The notes under the pieces are model-generated. The model was not told where the DNA came from. It was given only the letters and a program-made list of their open reading frames with translations, and made no database searches. DNA of 64,000 nucleotides from Blastobasis lacticolella (Eukaryota; Arthropoda; Insecta; Lepidoptera; Blastobasidae): the NCBI GenBank assembly GCA_905147135.1, contig LR990061.1, positions 6,548,026-6,612,025 of the forward strand, in the 5' to 3' direction. Below are positions 39,782 to 48,427 of this stretch, in pieces. Within the stretch, counting starts at the first letter, position 1. Each line of letters begins with the position of its first letter. Both the position numbers and the translations under genes were made by a program.

Positions 39782-40083
39782 ATCATCATCATCATATCAG
39801 CCAAAAGACGCCTACTGCTGGGCATAGGCCTCCCTCAGAGATCTCCACAAATGCCGGTCCTGTGCCTTCCGCATCCAGCTGGTACCTGTGATCTTTACCA
39901 GGTCGTCGGTCCACCTCGTGGGAGGCCTACCCACGCTGTATCTTCCGGTACGTGGTCGCCACTCGAGAACTTTACTGCGGATCTTCTTATTTCTGATACG
40001 ATCGCGCAACAAGACTCCGAGCATAGCTCTTTATATTGCCCTTTGGGTAACAGTGAGCTTTCTTGTAAGGTCCATAGTGACAT
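39782..40083 (-). pseudogene. LINE-C C-terminal remnant
   Basis: Minus-strand frame 40024-39812 encodes MLGVLLRDRIRNKKIRSK, WRPRTGRYSVGRPPTRWTDD, LVKITGTSWMRKAQDR and LREAYAQQ with a stop, then an ATGATGATGAT tail (39782-39797). This is a conserved endonuclease-reverse transcriptase C-terminus seen in many insect LINEs. The 71-codon frame is open, so the copy is not old. Confidence 0.85.
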
Positions 40084-40989
40084 TATAGTAATATTTACCA
40101 GCGGATGATTTATTTATGAGATAACTTGAAAGGGCAATATTATGTTGCTAATATCGCATCTATAGCTTATCGAGCATATCCCGTTTGAGAACACACACAC
40201 ATACACATATAAATATAATAATCGATATCGACAAACACGTACACGTACGTCACATCACTAGTACCGACTAAAATTCGTTCTCGAGAGGCACAATCAACAC
40301 ACATTGAATACACCTTTGTTGCGGAGTGATTTATTGATTGCGTCTCTGTCAACACCGCCGGCACTTTGCACCGATGAATACTTCATTTGATCCGGATTTT
40401 TATCGATAATAAAACCTGATGTTGAGTCACATCACTCGTTAAGTGTATTTAGCGTACAAATGATCGCGCCGGCCTGCCTTTAAGTTTTGATTAGGGTTAA
40501 TAAATAAATATTTTGAATTCAGAATTGTGTTTGTGGTTTTGGCACGCCAAAGAGCTTAGTAAGCTTAATAAGACTGGGTCTTTACAAATAATTCACTAAT
40601 ACAGTACAAAAATAAAATAGGAGATTTCTTGTTGAACCATTGATTTATGAATTATGTTAAATAAGTAGAACACTAAATTATTAAAGATTCATAATTGTGC
40701 AAGTTGTGGTTGCCTGTTATCAGGATGGCAATTAGAATCAATACCTAAATGTATAGAATGTTTACCATGTAACATGGCCGACTCTGTTGGCAACCCGTTA
40801 TAATAAATAAATAAATAAGAAATCATTCAGTCATTAAGTATATGGATGGATGTTTAGGCATACTTACTTTATATGTACGAGCGCTTTTTTCAATATGATT
40901 GCTGTTATTTCTATTTTGTCCTATAGGTCCTACAACGCCAAAAAGTCAATAAAAAGTAACAAAATCGCATTAAACGACAATTTCTTTTT
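40084..40989. other. Unique sequence
   Basis: A CA/TA-rich microsatellite-like run lies at 40190-40216. TCACATCACT occurs at 40249-40258 and 40427-40436. No gene is recognised. Confidence 0.4.
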
Positions 40990-41032
40990 TTTTTCTTTTA
41001 TGTCATACGGTAGGCAAACAGGCAAGCAGGTA
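40990..41032 (-). mobile_element. LINE-D tail scrap
   Basis: A T-run, then ATGTCATACGGTAGGCAAAC and AGGCAAGCAGG. Only the extreme 3' end remains. Confidence 0.55.
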
Positions 41033-41077
41033 GTTATTATAATATACTTATCGAAACAAAGTGTAAGTGCACGTGTA

Positions 41078-41275
41078 AGATGTGGAATGAGCTCCCTTCC
41101 GAAGTCTTTACTCTGCACTACAACATGGGGTTCTTCAAAATGAATGTCTACAGGTACCTCAAAGGCCGGAACCGCATTTGCTCCCTTAGGTTGCAGATGT
41201 CCTGGACCACGACGTGGCCACTTTCTATCAGCTGGACTGACCGTCCGTGTGTCACCCTAGGTAATAGAAAAATAA
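41078..41275 (+). pseudogene. LINE-D C-terminal remnant, variant 3
   Basis: An open plus frame from 41080 encodes MWNELPSEVFTLHYNMGFFK, MNVYRYLKGRNRICSLR, then a WPLSISW.. tail to a VTLG end. It is followed by AATAGAAAAATAAATG, a decayed A-tail. It is the best variant-3 copy and links the WNELP block to the CCGTCGTCCAGGAC-type tails elsewhere. Confidence 0.82.
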
Positions 41276-42243
41276 ATGTGAACTTATACACTTGGACAAG
41301 TCCACTTGGACTCGTCGCATCCAACATCCACCTGCACCTGCAACATCCGTCCACGCACGCAACATGCGTCGGCGACACTTGATTTCATCCGCGCCTAAAG
41401 TTGATCTAAGGTGCGGCTTTTATCAAGGGTCAGCGATGCATGTCACTTCAGGTTGCGTTATGCTGTCAACTCAAAATTGTATGAATTTCTTTGGTTGTGG
41501 GATTACTTTGCTGCAATTTTTATCCTTTAGACTCCGAGCATAGCGTGTTCCATAGCAAGCTGTGCTTGTCACGCTAGAACGCTGCAGACCTGTAGGAGAC
41601 CCAGGTAGGTACTGTAGCGTGTGTGCTCTGGAAGATCTTAGGTTAGGTCAGGCTCTAGGATAGATAGGCTTTAGGATGAGTTGTCGTTCCGATAATGTGA
41701 CCGGGGCTTTAGCAGGTTGGGTTGTTAGGTGTATGTAAGCTTGATCAGGCCAGCCAGCGTTTGGGTAGATTTAAGTAGGACGTAGGTATCGGCTCCTGGT
41801 TTCGCTGGATGGGGTGCTCGCATTCATCTTGTGTAAGTGCGCTTCGGTTAGATATGGTCCTGGGGAAAGGAACGGCTATAGGCTGCCTTGTTGAGCACAC
41901 ATAACTCTCTGACTGCGTAGGAATTCAAATGTATTTCATTTGAAATAGAAGTAAGCTGCAGTTAGATTTTTCATTCTTGGTAAATCTCTTAACAAAGTAA
42001 TTTGTGTATCTATACTTTTATTTATTTACTTACGTCATGATTTTTCTGGAACATGACCTACCTACTTCTTACGTGAGTGCGATGTGTGGCGGGGTGAGGG
42101 GTGTACCCACACTACATTAGGATAGACGCAGTCACCAGCATCTAGACTTGCATGGCACACCAACGCCGTCACACGCTTAAGATCTCTTAAGATCTATTAG
42201 TAGATAGTATAATTTAAGTAGTAGTAATTTAATTTAAGACCTC
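41276..42243. other. Unique sequence, with a LINE-C scrap
   Basis: CTCCGAGCATAGCGTGTTCC (41530-41549) matches the 5' end of the LINE-C frame region (compare 40016-40034). The rest is unique; no gene is seen. Confidence 0.35.
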
Positions 42244-42395
42244 ATTATTGCCTCCACCGCTTCTTAAATGTCCTTTCAGATTGTTTAAGGTTGGCTGGAA
42301 GAAATCCCATTGTGGGATAAGCCCGACTTTGCTTTGTAAAATTATTTTTGTATTTCCTGTATTCATTAAGCAATAAAGAGTTTACATACATACAT
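42244..42395 (+). mobile_element. LINE-E 3' end
   Basis: AAGGTTGGCTGGAAGAAATC, ATTGTGGGATAAGCCCGACT, TGCTTTGTAAAATTA, then CAATAAAGAGTTTACATACA with TACA repeats. A GGTTGGCTGGAAGA..GATAAGCCCGCCTTTG segment with an AATAAAGAG end is a recurrent LINE 3' end in Lepidoptera; the AATAAA is likely its poly(A) signal. Confidence 0.68.
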
Positions 42396-42398
42396 ACA

Positions 42399-42648
42399 TT
42401 GGTGTGTGGTGCCGCCACCTCAAAGAATAGCACCACCCCATCTCTTCCCATGGGTGTCGTAAAAGGCGACTAAGGGACAAATTCGAAAGATGGGCAGCAG
42501 CATCTTTCTGGGTAGATTTACATCAACTGCACTGCGATCTCCAACCCGCCTGCCAAGCGTGGAGATTATGGCAATGACCTCCCCTTTCGTGGGAGAGGCC
42601 CGAAGTCCTGCAGTGGATTGTTATGGGCTGTGATGGTGGTGGTGGATA
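42399..42648 (+). mobile_element. LINE-R 3' end, longest copy
   Basis: GGTGTGTGGTGCCGCCACCT, AGAATAGCACCACCCCATC, GGGTGTCGTAAAAGGCGACT, GATGGGCAGCAGCATCTTTC, CTGCCAAGCGTGGAGATTAT, GGCCCGAAGTCCTGCAGTGG and a GATGGTGGTGG end. No open frame remains. Related copies are at 36958, 43972 and 58265. Confidence 0.8.
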
Positions 42649-42937
42649 CATGCATACATACATCTCTAATTTTTAATACGTATTTGCAACGAGCATTTAT
42701 AATTAGGTGTGATACACACGTGCAAGTCGCCACAATCTATTTGCCATATTAAATCTTGCCTTGTCATAATATATTTTAAATGAGGTTTTTTTATTGAAAT
42801 GAAGGCATTACGAGTATATATTTTGCTTATGCTGTTAGCGTTTATTATAAAATAATTCGGCTCGGATGGGATTTAGCGATTATAGTTTACGTTATTGATT
42901 GTATCAGGCGTTAATTCACGGCATTCTTAACTCATTT

Positions 42938-43064
42938 TTTTATTGCCTAGTGAGGGACACAGGTGGACGGTCCACCTGATGGGAAGCGGACACCGTCGTC
43001 CAGGAGCCGGCACCGCATATGCAACCTAAGGGATGCGGTGCCTGTCTTTGAGGTACCTGTAGAC
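42938..43064 (-). mobile_element. LINE-D tail, variant 3
   Basis: A T-run and TTGCCTAGTGAGGGACAC, GGTGGACGGTCCACCTGATG, GACACCGTCGTCCAGGAGCC, GGATGCGGTGCCTGTCTTTG, AGGTACCTGTAGAC. Confidence 0.75.
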
Positions 43065-43364
43065 TCATTGAATCTCAAATCTGAATATTTAGATTTGTCC
43101 CACCTGACAATGGCTCACCACACAATAACCTCTACCACTATCACTATACCTACGCTATCCTTGCCTTAGACCAATTTGTTTTGTTTTAGTTTTGGTAACA
43201 TTTTTCATATAAATGCATTTCCTCCTTGTATTATTACCTAAGCAAAACAAATAAACTTTTTCATTTTCAGTTTTTTTACTATCACCGATGAACCTCGACA
43301 CGAGTTTCGCACCTCCAAGGAGCATCCTCAGGAAACCGTTGATCGCCGACCGCTTCGGTCGCTA
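43065..43364. other. Unique sequence
   Basis: Nothing recognised. Confidence 0.4.
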
Positions 43365-43432
43365 AGGCGCTGTCCTAACTGGCAACGGTCGCCGACCAAT
43401 AGAAAACCTCAAAAGCGCCCGTCGCACGACAG
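43365..43432. mobile_element. MITE-2 copy, right end missing
   Basis: TA, then AGGCGCTGTCCTAACTGGCA, ACGGTCG, CCAATAGAAAACCTC and CGCCCGTCGCACGAC. The right terminal repeat is absent. Confidence 0.75.
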
Positions 43433-43971
43433 GCTTTATCGGCGAGTTTGCAAATTTTACAACGGAACCGTCGACGAGAAACAATCTACAATTAAAAATA
43501 TGTTCTAACGATGAATTAAGTATGTTATCGCGTACCCGACTAATGAATTACGAGCAACGGGCCCGGGGTAAGTAAAAACTGACAACTGTGGAACAATTAA
43601 TGTGCAGTAAATAACGTGGATTGCCGACTCGTGGGAGCTATGGGATAGGGTTGCCACTGCTGGTAGGGCGACCACGCGTTGGACTCATATTTGGGTAAGG
43701 ATTTGACAGATTTTAAAGCTGTTACGCTTACTGTTCCTACGCAATTTTTTCAGTCTGCGCGAGTCATGGCCATACCATCGACAATGGCACTCTTGCAGCT
43801 CGCCATGCATGCATTAAGACTGGCGAATGTTGGTTGGGCAACGATTGTTATGGAGATGCAAATAATATCTATATCTTATAATCAAAAATAAAATTATCAG
43901 CATTATTTTACCATATGAATTTTCAGCTAGTCTTTACAAATCTAGCCATCTCTTCACACCGCCTTACATCA
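43433..43971. other. Unique sequence
   Basis: No gene or repeat is recognised. Confidence 0.4.
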
Positions 43972-44136
43972 ACATCACAGCCCATTACAGTCCACTGCAG
44001 GACTTAGGGCCTCTCCCACGAAAGGGGAGGTTATTGCCATAATCTCCACGCTTGGCAGGCGAGTTGGAGATCGCAGCAGACACCCACGAGTGTAAAGGGT
44101 TGGTGCTATTCTACTCTGCCGGACACCACACGGCCC
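43972..44136 (-). mobile_element. LINE-R 3' end
   Basis: In the minus sense: GGCCGTGTGGTGTCCGGCAG, GAATAGCACCAACCC, GTGGGTGTCTGC, CTCGCCTGCCAAGCGTGGAG and AGGCCCTAAGTCCTGCAGTG, ending in CTGTGATG. Confidence 0.78.
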
Positions 44137-45384
44137 TACATATTTTATCCTAAATCTCAACAAACACGTGGCCAACACCGTGTAATATTTAGCTAAATGG
44201 GAATGCAATTATTTACCGCTCCGATGAGATCCGACCACCCACCGAGAGATATGCTCTTTGTTCTAACATTCAGGTGTTTCTAATATGTGCTGATTGCCAC
44301 CGATTCTCATCTCGCACGCTACTTTATTAAGATGAGACTAGTCTGTCTGATTGGAATGGGGGTTTAGTAACGTTTGTATCTACTGGTTGTGCAAAGTCGA
44401 TCAAAGTGGAAACCTTTTACAAATGATCTGGTAGCATATTTAGATTTAGATTTAGACTTATTTATTACTCTTTTACAGTATACATAATAATATTATATTG
44501 ATCATCACTTATATATAAAAGAGATCGTCTAAGTAAATACTAAATTTTATAAAAAATTACACAATAGTAATACTGATCTAAAAATACATAAATGTCAAAT
44601 TAAATTAATAATACGAAGTGTTTTTGAAAAAAGAAAGATAAGAATTTCCTCCAATGTCACATTAATAAGTTACCCAGGAGGTAAAATATACGATAAAATA
44701 ATAATTTTGGGAAATGACATAATCAAATCTCAAGAATACAAAGAAGACATTCATTATTTAAGATTAAATGTCAATAACAATAATAACTACAACAATGTCA
44801 ATAAGAAAATCAATTCATATGTCATAAATTCGTGTACCGACTTAGACTAGAAACAGCCGCTCCATTTTGGCTGCAGCCGACCAACCGTCAGTTGCAGTTG
44901 ATACTAATCCTTACGCTGTATAACATAAAGTCGCTTTTAGGCGAATTAATCCAAAAGCAAAAAATGTGGTTTACAATATGGTTGAAGGTCAATTGCGCGT
45001 TATAAAATAACAAGTTCGATTTTCCCTTGCAATAATATTCGGGATTAAAACTCAGTGACATTTGCCGTCACATCTCCCTGTCACAGTAGGGAGTCAGGTA
45101 GTGCGTACGTGGTCTGTCACGTACCCACCCCCCTTCCCCCCTTGACCCCATGCCATGACCCCGGCGCATTTCCCGCAGATCAGTCTAAAGAGATTGACCA
45201 TGGGCTGGTGGAGGAGTTTGGAACCAACCCTAGGGTTCAGGCTGCCACTTTAAAATGTTAATTGTGGCTTTAATTTGATACTTAATAGAATATTGAACTA
45301 TTTGGAGAACCTTATTTCTACAAACTATCCATTGCTTTGGTTATTTCTCTCCCATGAGCGACATACCTATAATATACAAACAGA
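44137..45384. other. Mostly AT-rich unique sequence
   Basis: TAGATTTAGATTTAGAC near 44443 starts a strongly AT-rich stretch to about 44830 that could be an old retroelement 3' region, without proof. No gene is recognised. Confidence 0.35.
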
Positions 45385-45567
45385 GGGCCGAGTGTAAGTT
45401 TCCCTTTAACTGTGCATTACTATCGCGTTTGCGTTAATGCGAAAATTAGTATGAAAAATGTATAGCGCCATCTAGTGCCACTTAAATGAAGTTTTTTCTT
45501 TTTAAATTTCCACGTAAACACAAACGCCATAGTAAAGTAAAGTTAAAGCTAAACTTACACTCAGCCC
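45385..45567. mobile_element. MITE-6 with 5-bp TSD
   Basis: 183 bp. The left end is GGGCCGAGTGTAAGTTTCCC and the right end is the complement of GGGCTGAGTGTAAGTTTAGC; the inverted repeats continue for about 50 bp (CTTTAACT, TACTAT.GCGTTTG). A perfect 5-bp duplication, ACAGA, flanks it (45380-45384, 45568-45572). No coding capacity. It contains a near-consensus CTCF motif. Confidence 0.85.
45464..45480 (-). promoter_or_regulatory. CTCF-like motif inside MITE-6
   Basis: In the minus sense it reads TGGCACTAGATGGCGCT. Compared with the general CTCF core CCASYAGRKGGCRS it matches 13 of 14 positions. Binding is not shown by sequence alone. Confidence 0.5.
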
Positions 45568-46273
45568 ACAGATACACATATGTAAAATGCACAAAACTAG
45601 TAGAGAATTCGTAGTACATAATTACATTGCAATTAATATTTTATCGCATTTACAAAATCTAATTGCTCATTTCCAGGAAAATTGGCAATAAATCACTCCA
45701 CTTATATTGTAGCGAACTACTTCGATAGATACTAGGTATTACAATTATAATGATCATATCCCGTTTTGTAATAACAAATTGCTTGTAATTGATCAAATTG
45801 TTTGGAATCGTGTGATTCTTTGAAGCGGGTAAGTATGTTTTGAAGTGGGTACGATTAGATTGATATTGATACATTTATCTTGATTGTTGTTCATTTATGT
45901 TGTTATTGACAATATCTTTAAATCATAAATCATAAAAATCTTTATTGTTTTTACTGTGTATTACATAGGTGGAAAAATATGTATTTGACATTTGATCAGC
46001 AGTAAATATCTGTCTCATACAGATATACAATAGGTTTATTACTATACTAATATATTTAATTAAAGAACAATAACAATGACTCGTAACAATTACTAATTTA
46101 AATTATAATTATAAAATTCTTGCAGTGTATAAAAGGTTTTACTAATTAACCAACTATGCAGCGCATTATTAAATGTAAAGCCTTTTGTGAATTGACTTAC
46201 AATTAATGTAATATTATGTACATTTAAAGTTCAATCATAGATAAATAAGAAGAGTTGACGCCTCGACTGAAGG
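45568..46273. other. AT-rich unique sequence
   Basis: No gene is recognised. AAATCATAAATCATAAAAATC at 45919-45939 begins a stretch resembling a reversed retroelement 3' end; unproven. Confidence 0.35.
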
Positions 46274-46494
46274 CTGACTGAATCCGAGTGGTTAGTTGGT
46301 TAACATGTCTGCCACGCAGTGGTCGCAGGTTCGATTCCCGGCCGGGCAGAAATTGAAATGACGAATTTTAATTTCTGTAAGAATAATTAGTATGTATTTT
46401 AAAAATATATCAGTTTTCTGGCACCCATAACACAAGCTTAGCTTACTTTGGGGCTAGATGGCGCTGTGTGAATTGTCCAAGTCTGCATATTTAT
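46274..46494 (+). mobile_element. SINE-G copy
   Basis: Head: GAGTGGTTAGTTGGTTAACA, CTGCCACGCAGTGG, GGTTCGATTCCCGGCCGGGC. The body lacks the GGGTCTGGGTGTTC block. Tail: ATAACACAAGCTTAGCTTAC, GGGGCTAGATGGCGCTGTGT (46451-46470). CTCF-like motif intact. Confidence 0.9.
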
Positions 46495-46989
46495 ATCACA
46501 ATTAACTACGATTACAAAGACTAGCATGCAGCACACAATAAAGTGATACAATTGTTGCTTTAGAGCCCATATAGATGTAGGCGATTTTTGCACGATTTGT
46601 CCCAAATATTCATTTATTAATTTATTTCACAGTTTTACAGCGATCGCATTTGGTTACATTCAAATAGTTAAGGTACAGGTATACAGATATAAGTAGTTTA
46701 TGCAATTTTGGTTTCTAAGGACATTAAGCTCATTTTATTATTTGTGTTTAAACGTGTAGTGCCCGCATCGGGCCCGCAGTCGTCATGCCGCGCCCGCTTT
46801 GTCACCGCGTTGTGTGCGCCAATAGGTAGGGCACGTTTAGTGTCCGGCTGCTAGGCAGTGATTGTGCGGGCGCGATGTGTACGCGTTTTGTGTCCGGTTT
46901 GTAAGCGGTGACCTATAAACGGGCCCTTAAGATAGAGAGAATATGGTGGCTGTACTTACTCTCGTTGGCCACTTAGCACGCAGTACCGG
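46495..46989. other. Unique sequence with G+C-rich imperfect repeats
   Basis: Positions 46758-46930 are G+C-rich and contain CGTTTAGTGTCCGG and CGTTTTGTGTCCGG about 55 bp apart, each followed by a GCAGTGA or GCGGTGA word. The origin is unknown. Confidence 0.4.
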
Positions 46990-47084
46990 TTCGGATGTGG
47001 AATGAGCTCCCAGATAGTGTTTCCTTTAGACTATGACATCGTTTTTAGGAAACACTGTTGCTGGAAGCTCATTCCACATCCGAA
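46990..47084. repeat. ~35-bp inverted repeat of LINE-D sequence
   Basis: Arm 46990-47025 (TTCGGATGTGGAATGAGCTC..) is complementary to 47047-47084 with a few mismatches and a 21-bp spacer. The arms are the WNELP-coding part of LINE-D. Confidence 0.85.
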
Positions 47085-47330
47085 TCGTACGAGCGAGAAA
47101 CATTCTCTCAAATCTTCGCGTGGACACCACTATACGATCTCGTAATGGGGATAAGTACGATGGCGGAGCGATGGCGGAGTAGTGCTGTGGGCACTAGATC
47201 AAATAGTTCCTCAGAACACTCCCCATTGTACAGCCGGTAGAACATATACAGGGAGCCAAAGTCCCTTTGGTCAGCCAAACCAAAGCCAAGCCAGCCAAAA
47301 TAGGAAGTTACGATTTTACAAGCCACTATA
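47026..47330 (-). pseudogene. LINE-D remnant with SEELF and WNELP blocks
   Basis: In the minus sense the frame 47326-47108 encodes DFGSLYMFYRLYNGECSEEL, FDLVPTALLRHRS and an SGVHAKI end; a shifted frame continues into MWNELPATVF at about 47081-47050. FYRLY.GECSEELFDL followed by HR.. and WNELP is the C-terminal region of a Jockey-like LINE. It shows the coding context of the shorter tails in the window. Confidence 0.82.
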
Positions 47331-47618
47331 ACAAACTATCTCACTTATGTGATGCAGTATAGAGTTTCAATTAAGTATAGGCAAGCCATCAACACACTCA
47401 TTACATTAATCGAGCAGTTATTCACACGATCGAGTTATGGTTTTCTTATTATCGATCCTGTTTTTATCGACTATCGATAGATTATGCCCTGAGAACATAA
47501 TTAAGATTGTGATTTGTGCGGCTGCATTATTTGCTGTTCGGAATTACTGTAGAAACAATAATGCCTGTGAGTGTGGACCTATTTCAATATGTTTTGGTGC
47601 ATGATGCAATTAATATTG
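47331..47618. other. Unique AT-rich sequence
   Basis: Contains TATCGATCC..TATCGACTATCGATAG words near 47450. No gene is recognised. Confidence 0.4.
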
Positions 47619-47865
47619 ACGACCTGAGTGGTTCAATGGTCAACATGCACGTCTGCCACGCAAGAGATCCCGGGTTCGATTTCCGGCCGGACAGAAATTT
47701 AAATGATGAATTTTAATTTCTGTTACGGGTCTGGGTGTTCTATGTATAATAAGTAAGTATAAAATAAAAAAAAATAAGTTGTATATCAGTTATCTAGCAC
47801 CCATAGTACAAGCTTTGCTTAGTTTGGGGCTAGATGGCGCTGTGTGAATTTGTTCACGAATATTA
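47619..47865 (+). mobile_element. SINE-G copy, best preserved
   Basis: Head: ACGACCTGAGTGGTTCAATG, CTGCCACGCAAGAGATCCC, GGGTTCGATTTCCGGCCGGA. Body: TTTCTGTTACGGGTCTGGGT, GTTCTATGTATAATAAGTAA, ATATCAGTTATCTAGCACCC. Tail: GGGGCTAGATGGCGCTGTG (47826-47844). Same orientation as 46274-46494, 1.1 kb upstream. Confidence 0.92.
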
Positions 47866-48127
47866 TGTTTAGTACCTAAAAAAATTATTATAAGATTAGG
47901 TATGAAAATGAGTCACAAAGGGTACATAATTGTTACAGCATATTGAAATACTACTCATGAAGAGGTTGATACCAGTAATGGCAAAAGCGTTTATTCATTA
48001 TTTTATTTCAGGCAACTGAGGCCCATATTTATAAATACACATACCTACAACATAAATAAATACAAAATAAACTGATACAAAACACAGGCAAACAAATTAT
48101 TATAAAATGCAAACTAGTATATTTATA
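47866..48127. other. Unique AT-rich sequence
   Basis: Nothing recognised. Confidence 0.4.
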
Positions 48128-48427
48128 ATCATCCTGGCGTTAATGTCGCGTGAGGGCCCGGGGTCCTCCTTAACCATGATCCAAGATTTGGCAGATCAGG
48201 TAATTACAGTGGAGCGACTGCCATCTGACTTCCGTGACCCCGTTAACAGGGAAACCTGAACAGAATTTATCATAATTACACATTCAGTCGCCTGAATGTG
48301 TAGGTTCCATCACGATGTTTTCCCTCGCTGTAAGAGCATCGGTTAGTGTTCAACTAATATACCTAACTCAGGAAAGAGTCATTGGTACATGGTGTCACTG
48401 GGGTTCGAACCCAGTGCCTCGGAGTAC
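48128..48427 (-). mobile_element. SINE-S copy with truncated head
   Basis: 3' end CTGGCGTTAATGTCG at 48134, then the full body. The head stops after the B-box (GGGGTTCGAACCCAGTGCC on this strand); the anticodon and A-box arms are missing. Confidence 0.88.

Noticed and set aside
39494..40262. Large MITE with TAGTGATG ends enclosing LINE-C
   Set aside because: CTAGTGATGTCCCAATATCG at the left and the complement of ACTAGTGATGTGACG at the right share only 8-9 bp plus an ATCGATA word. This is too short for a claim without further copies.
47108..47326. Small host protein (72 codons, minus)
   Set aside because: FYRLYNGECSEELFDL is a LINE C-terminal motif; the frame is part of a LINE-D remnant.
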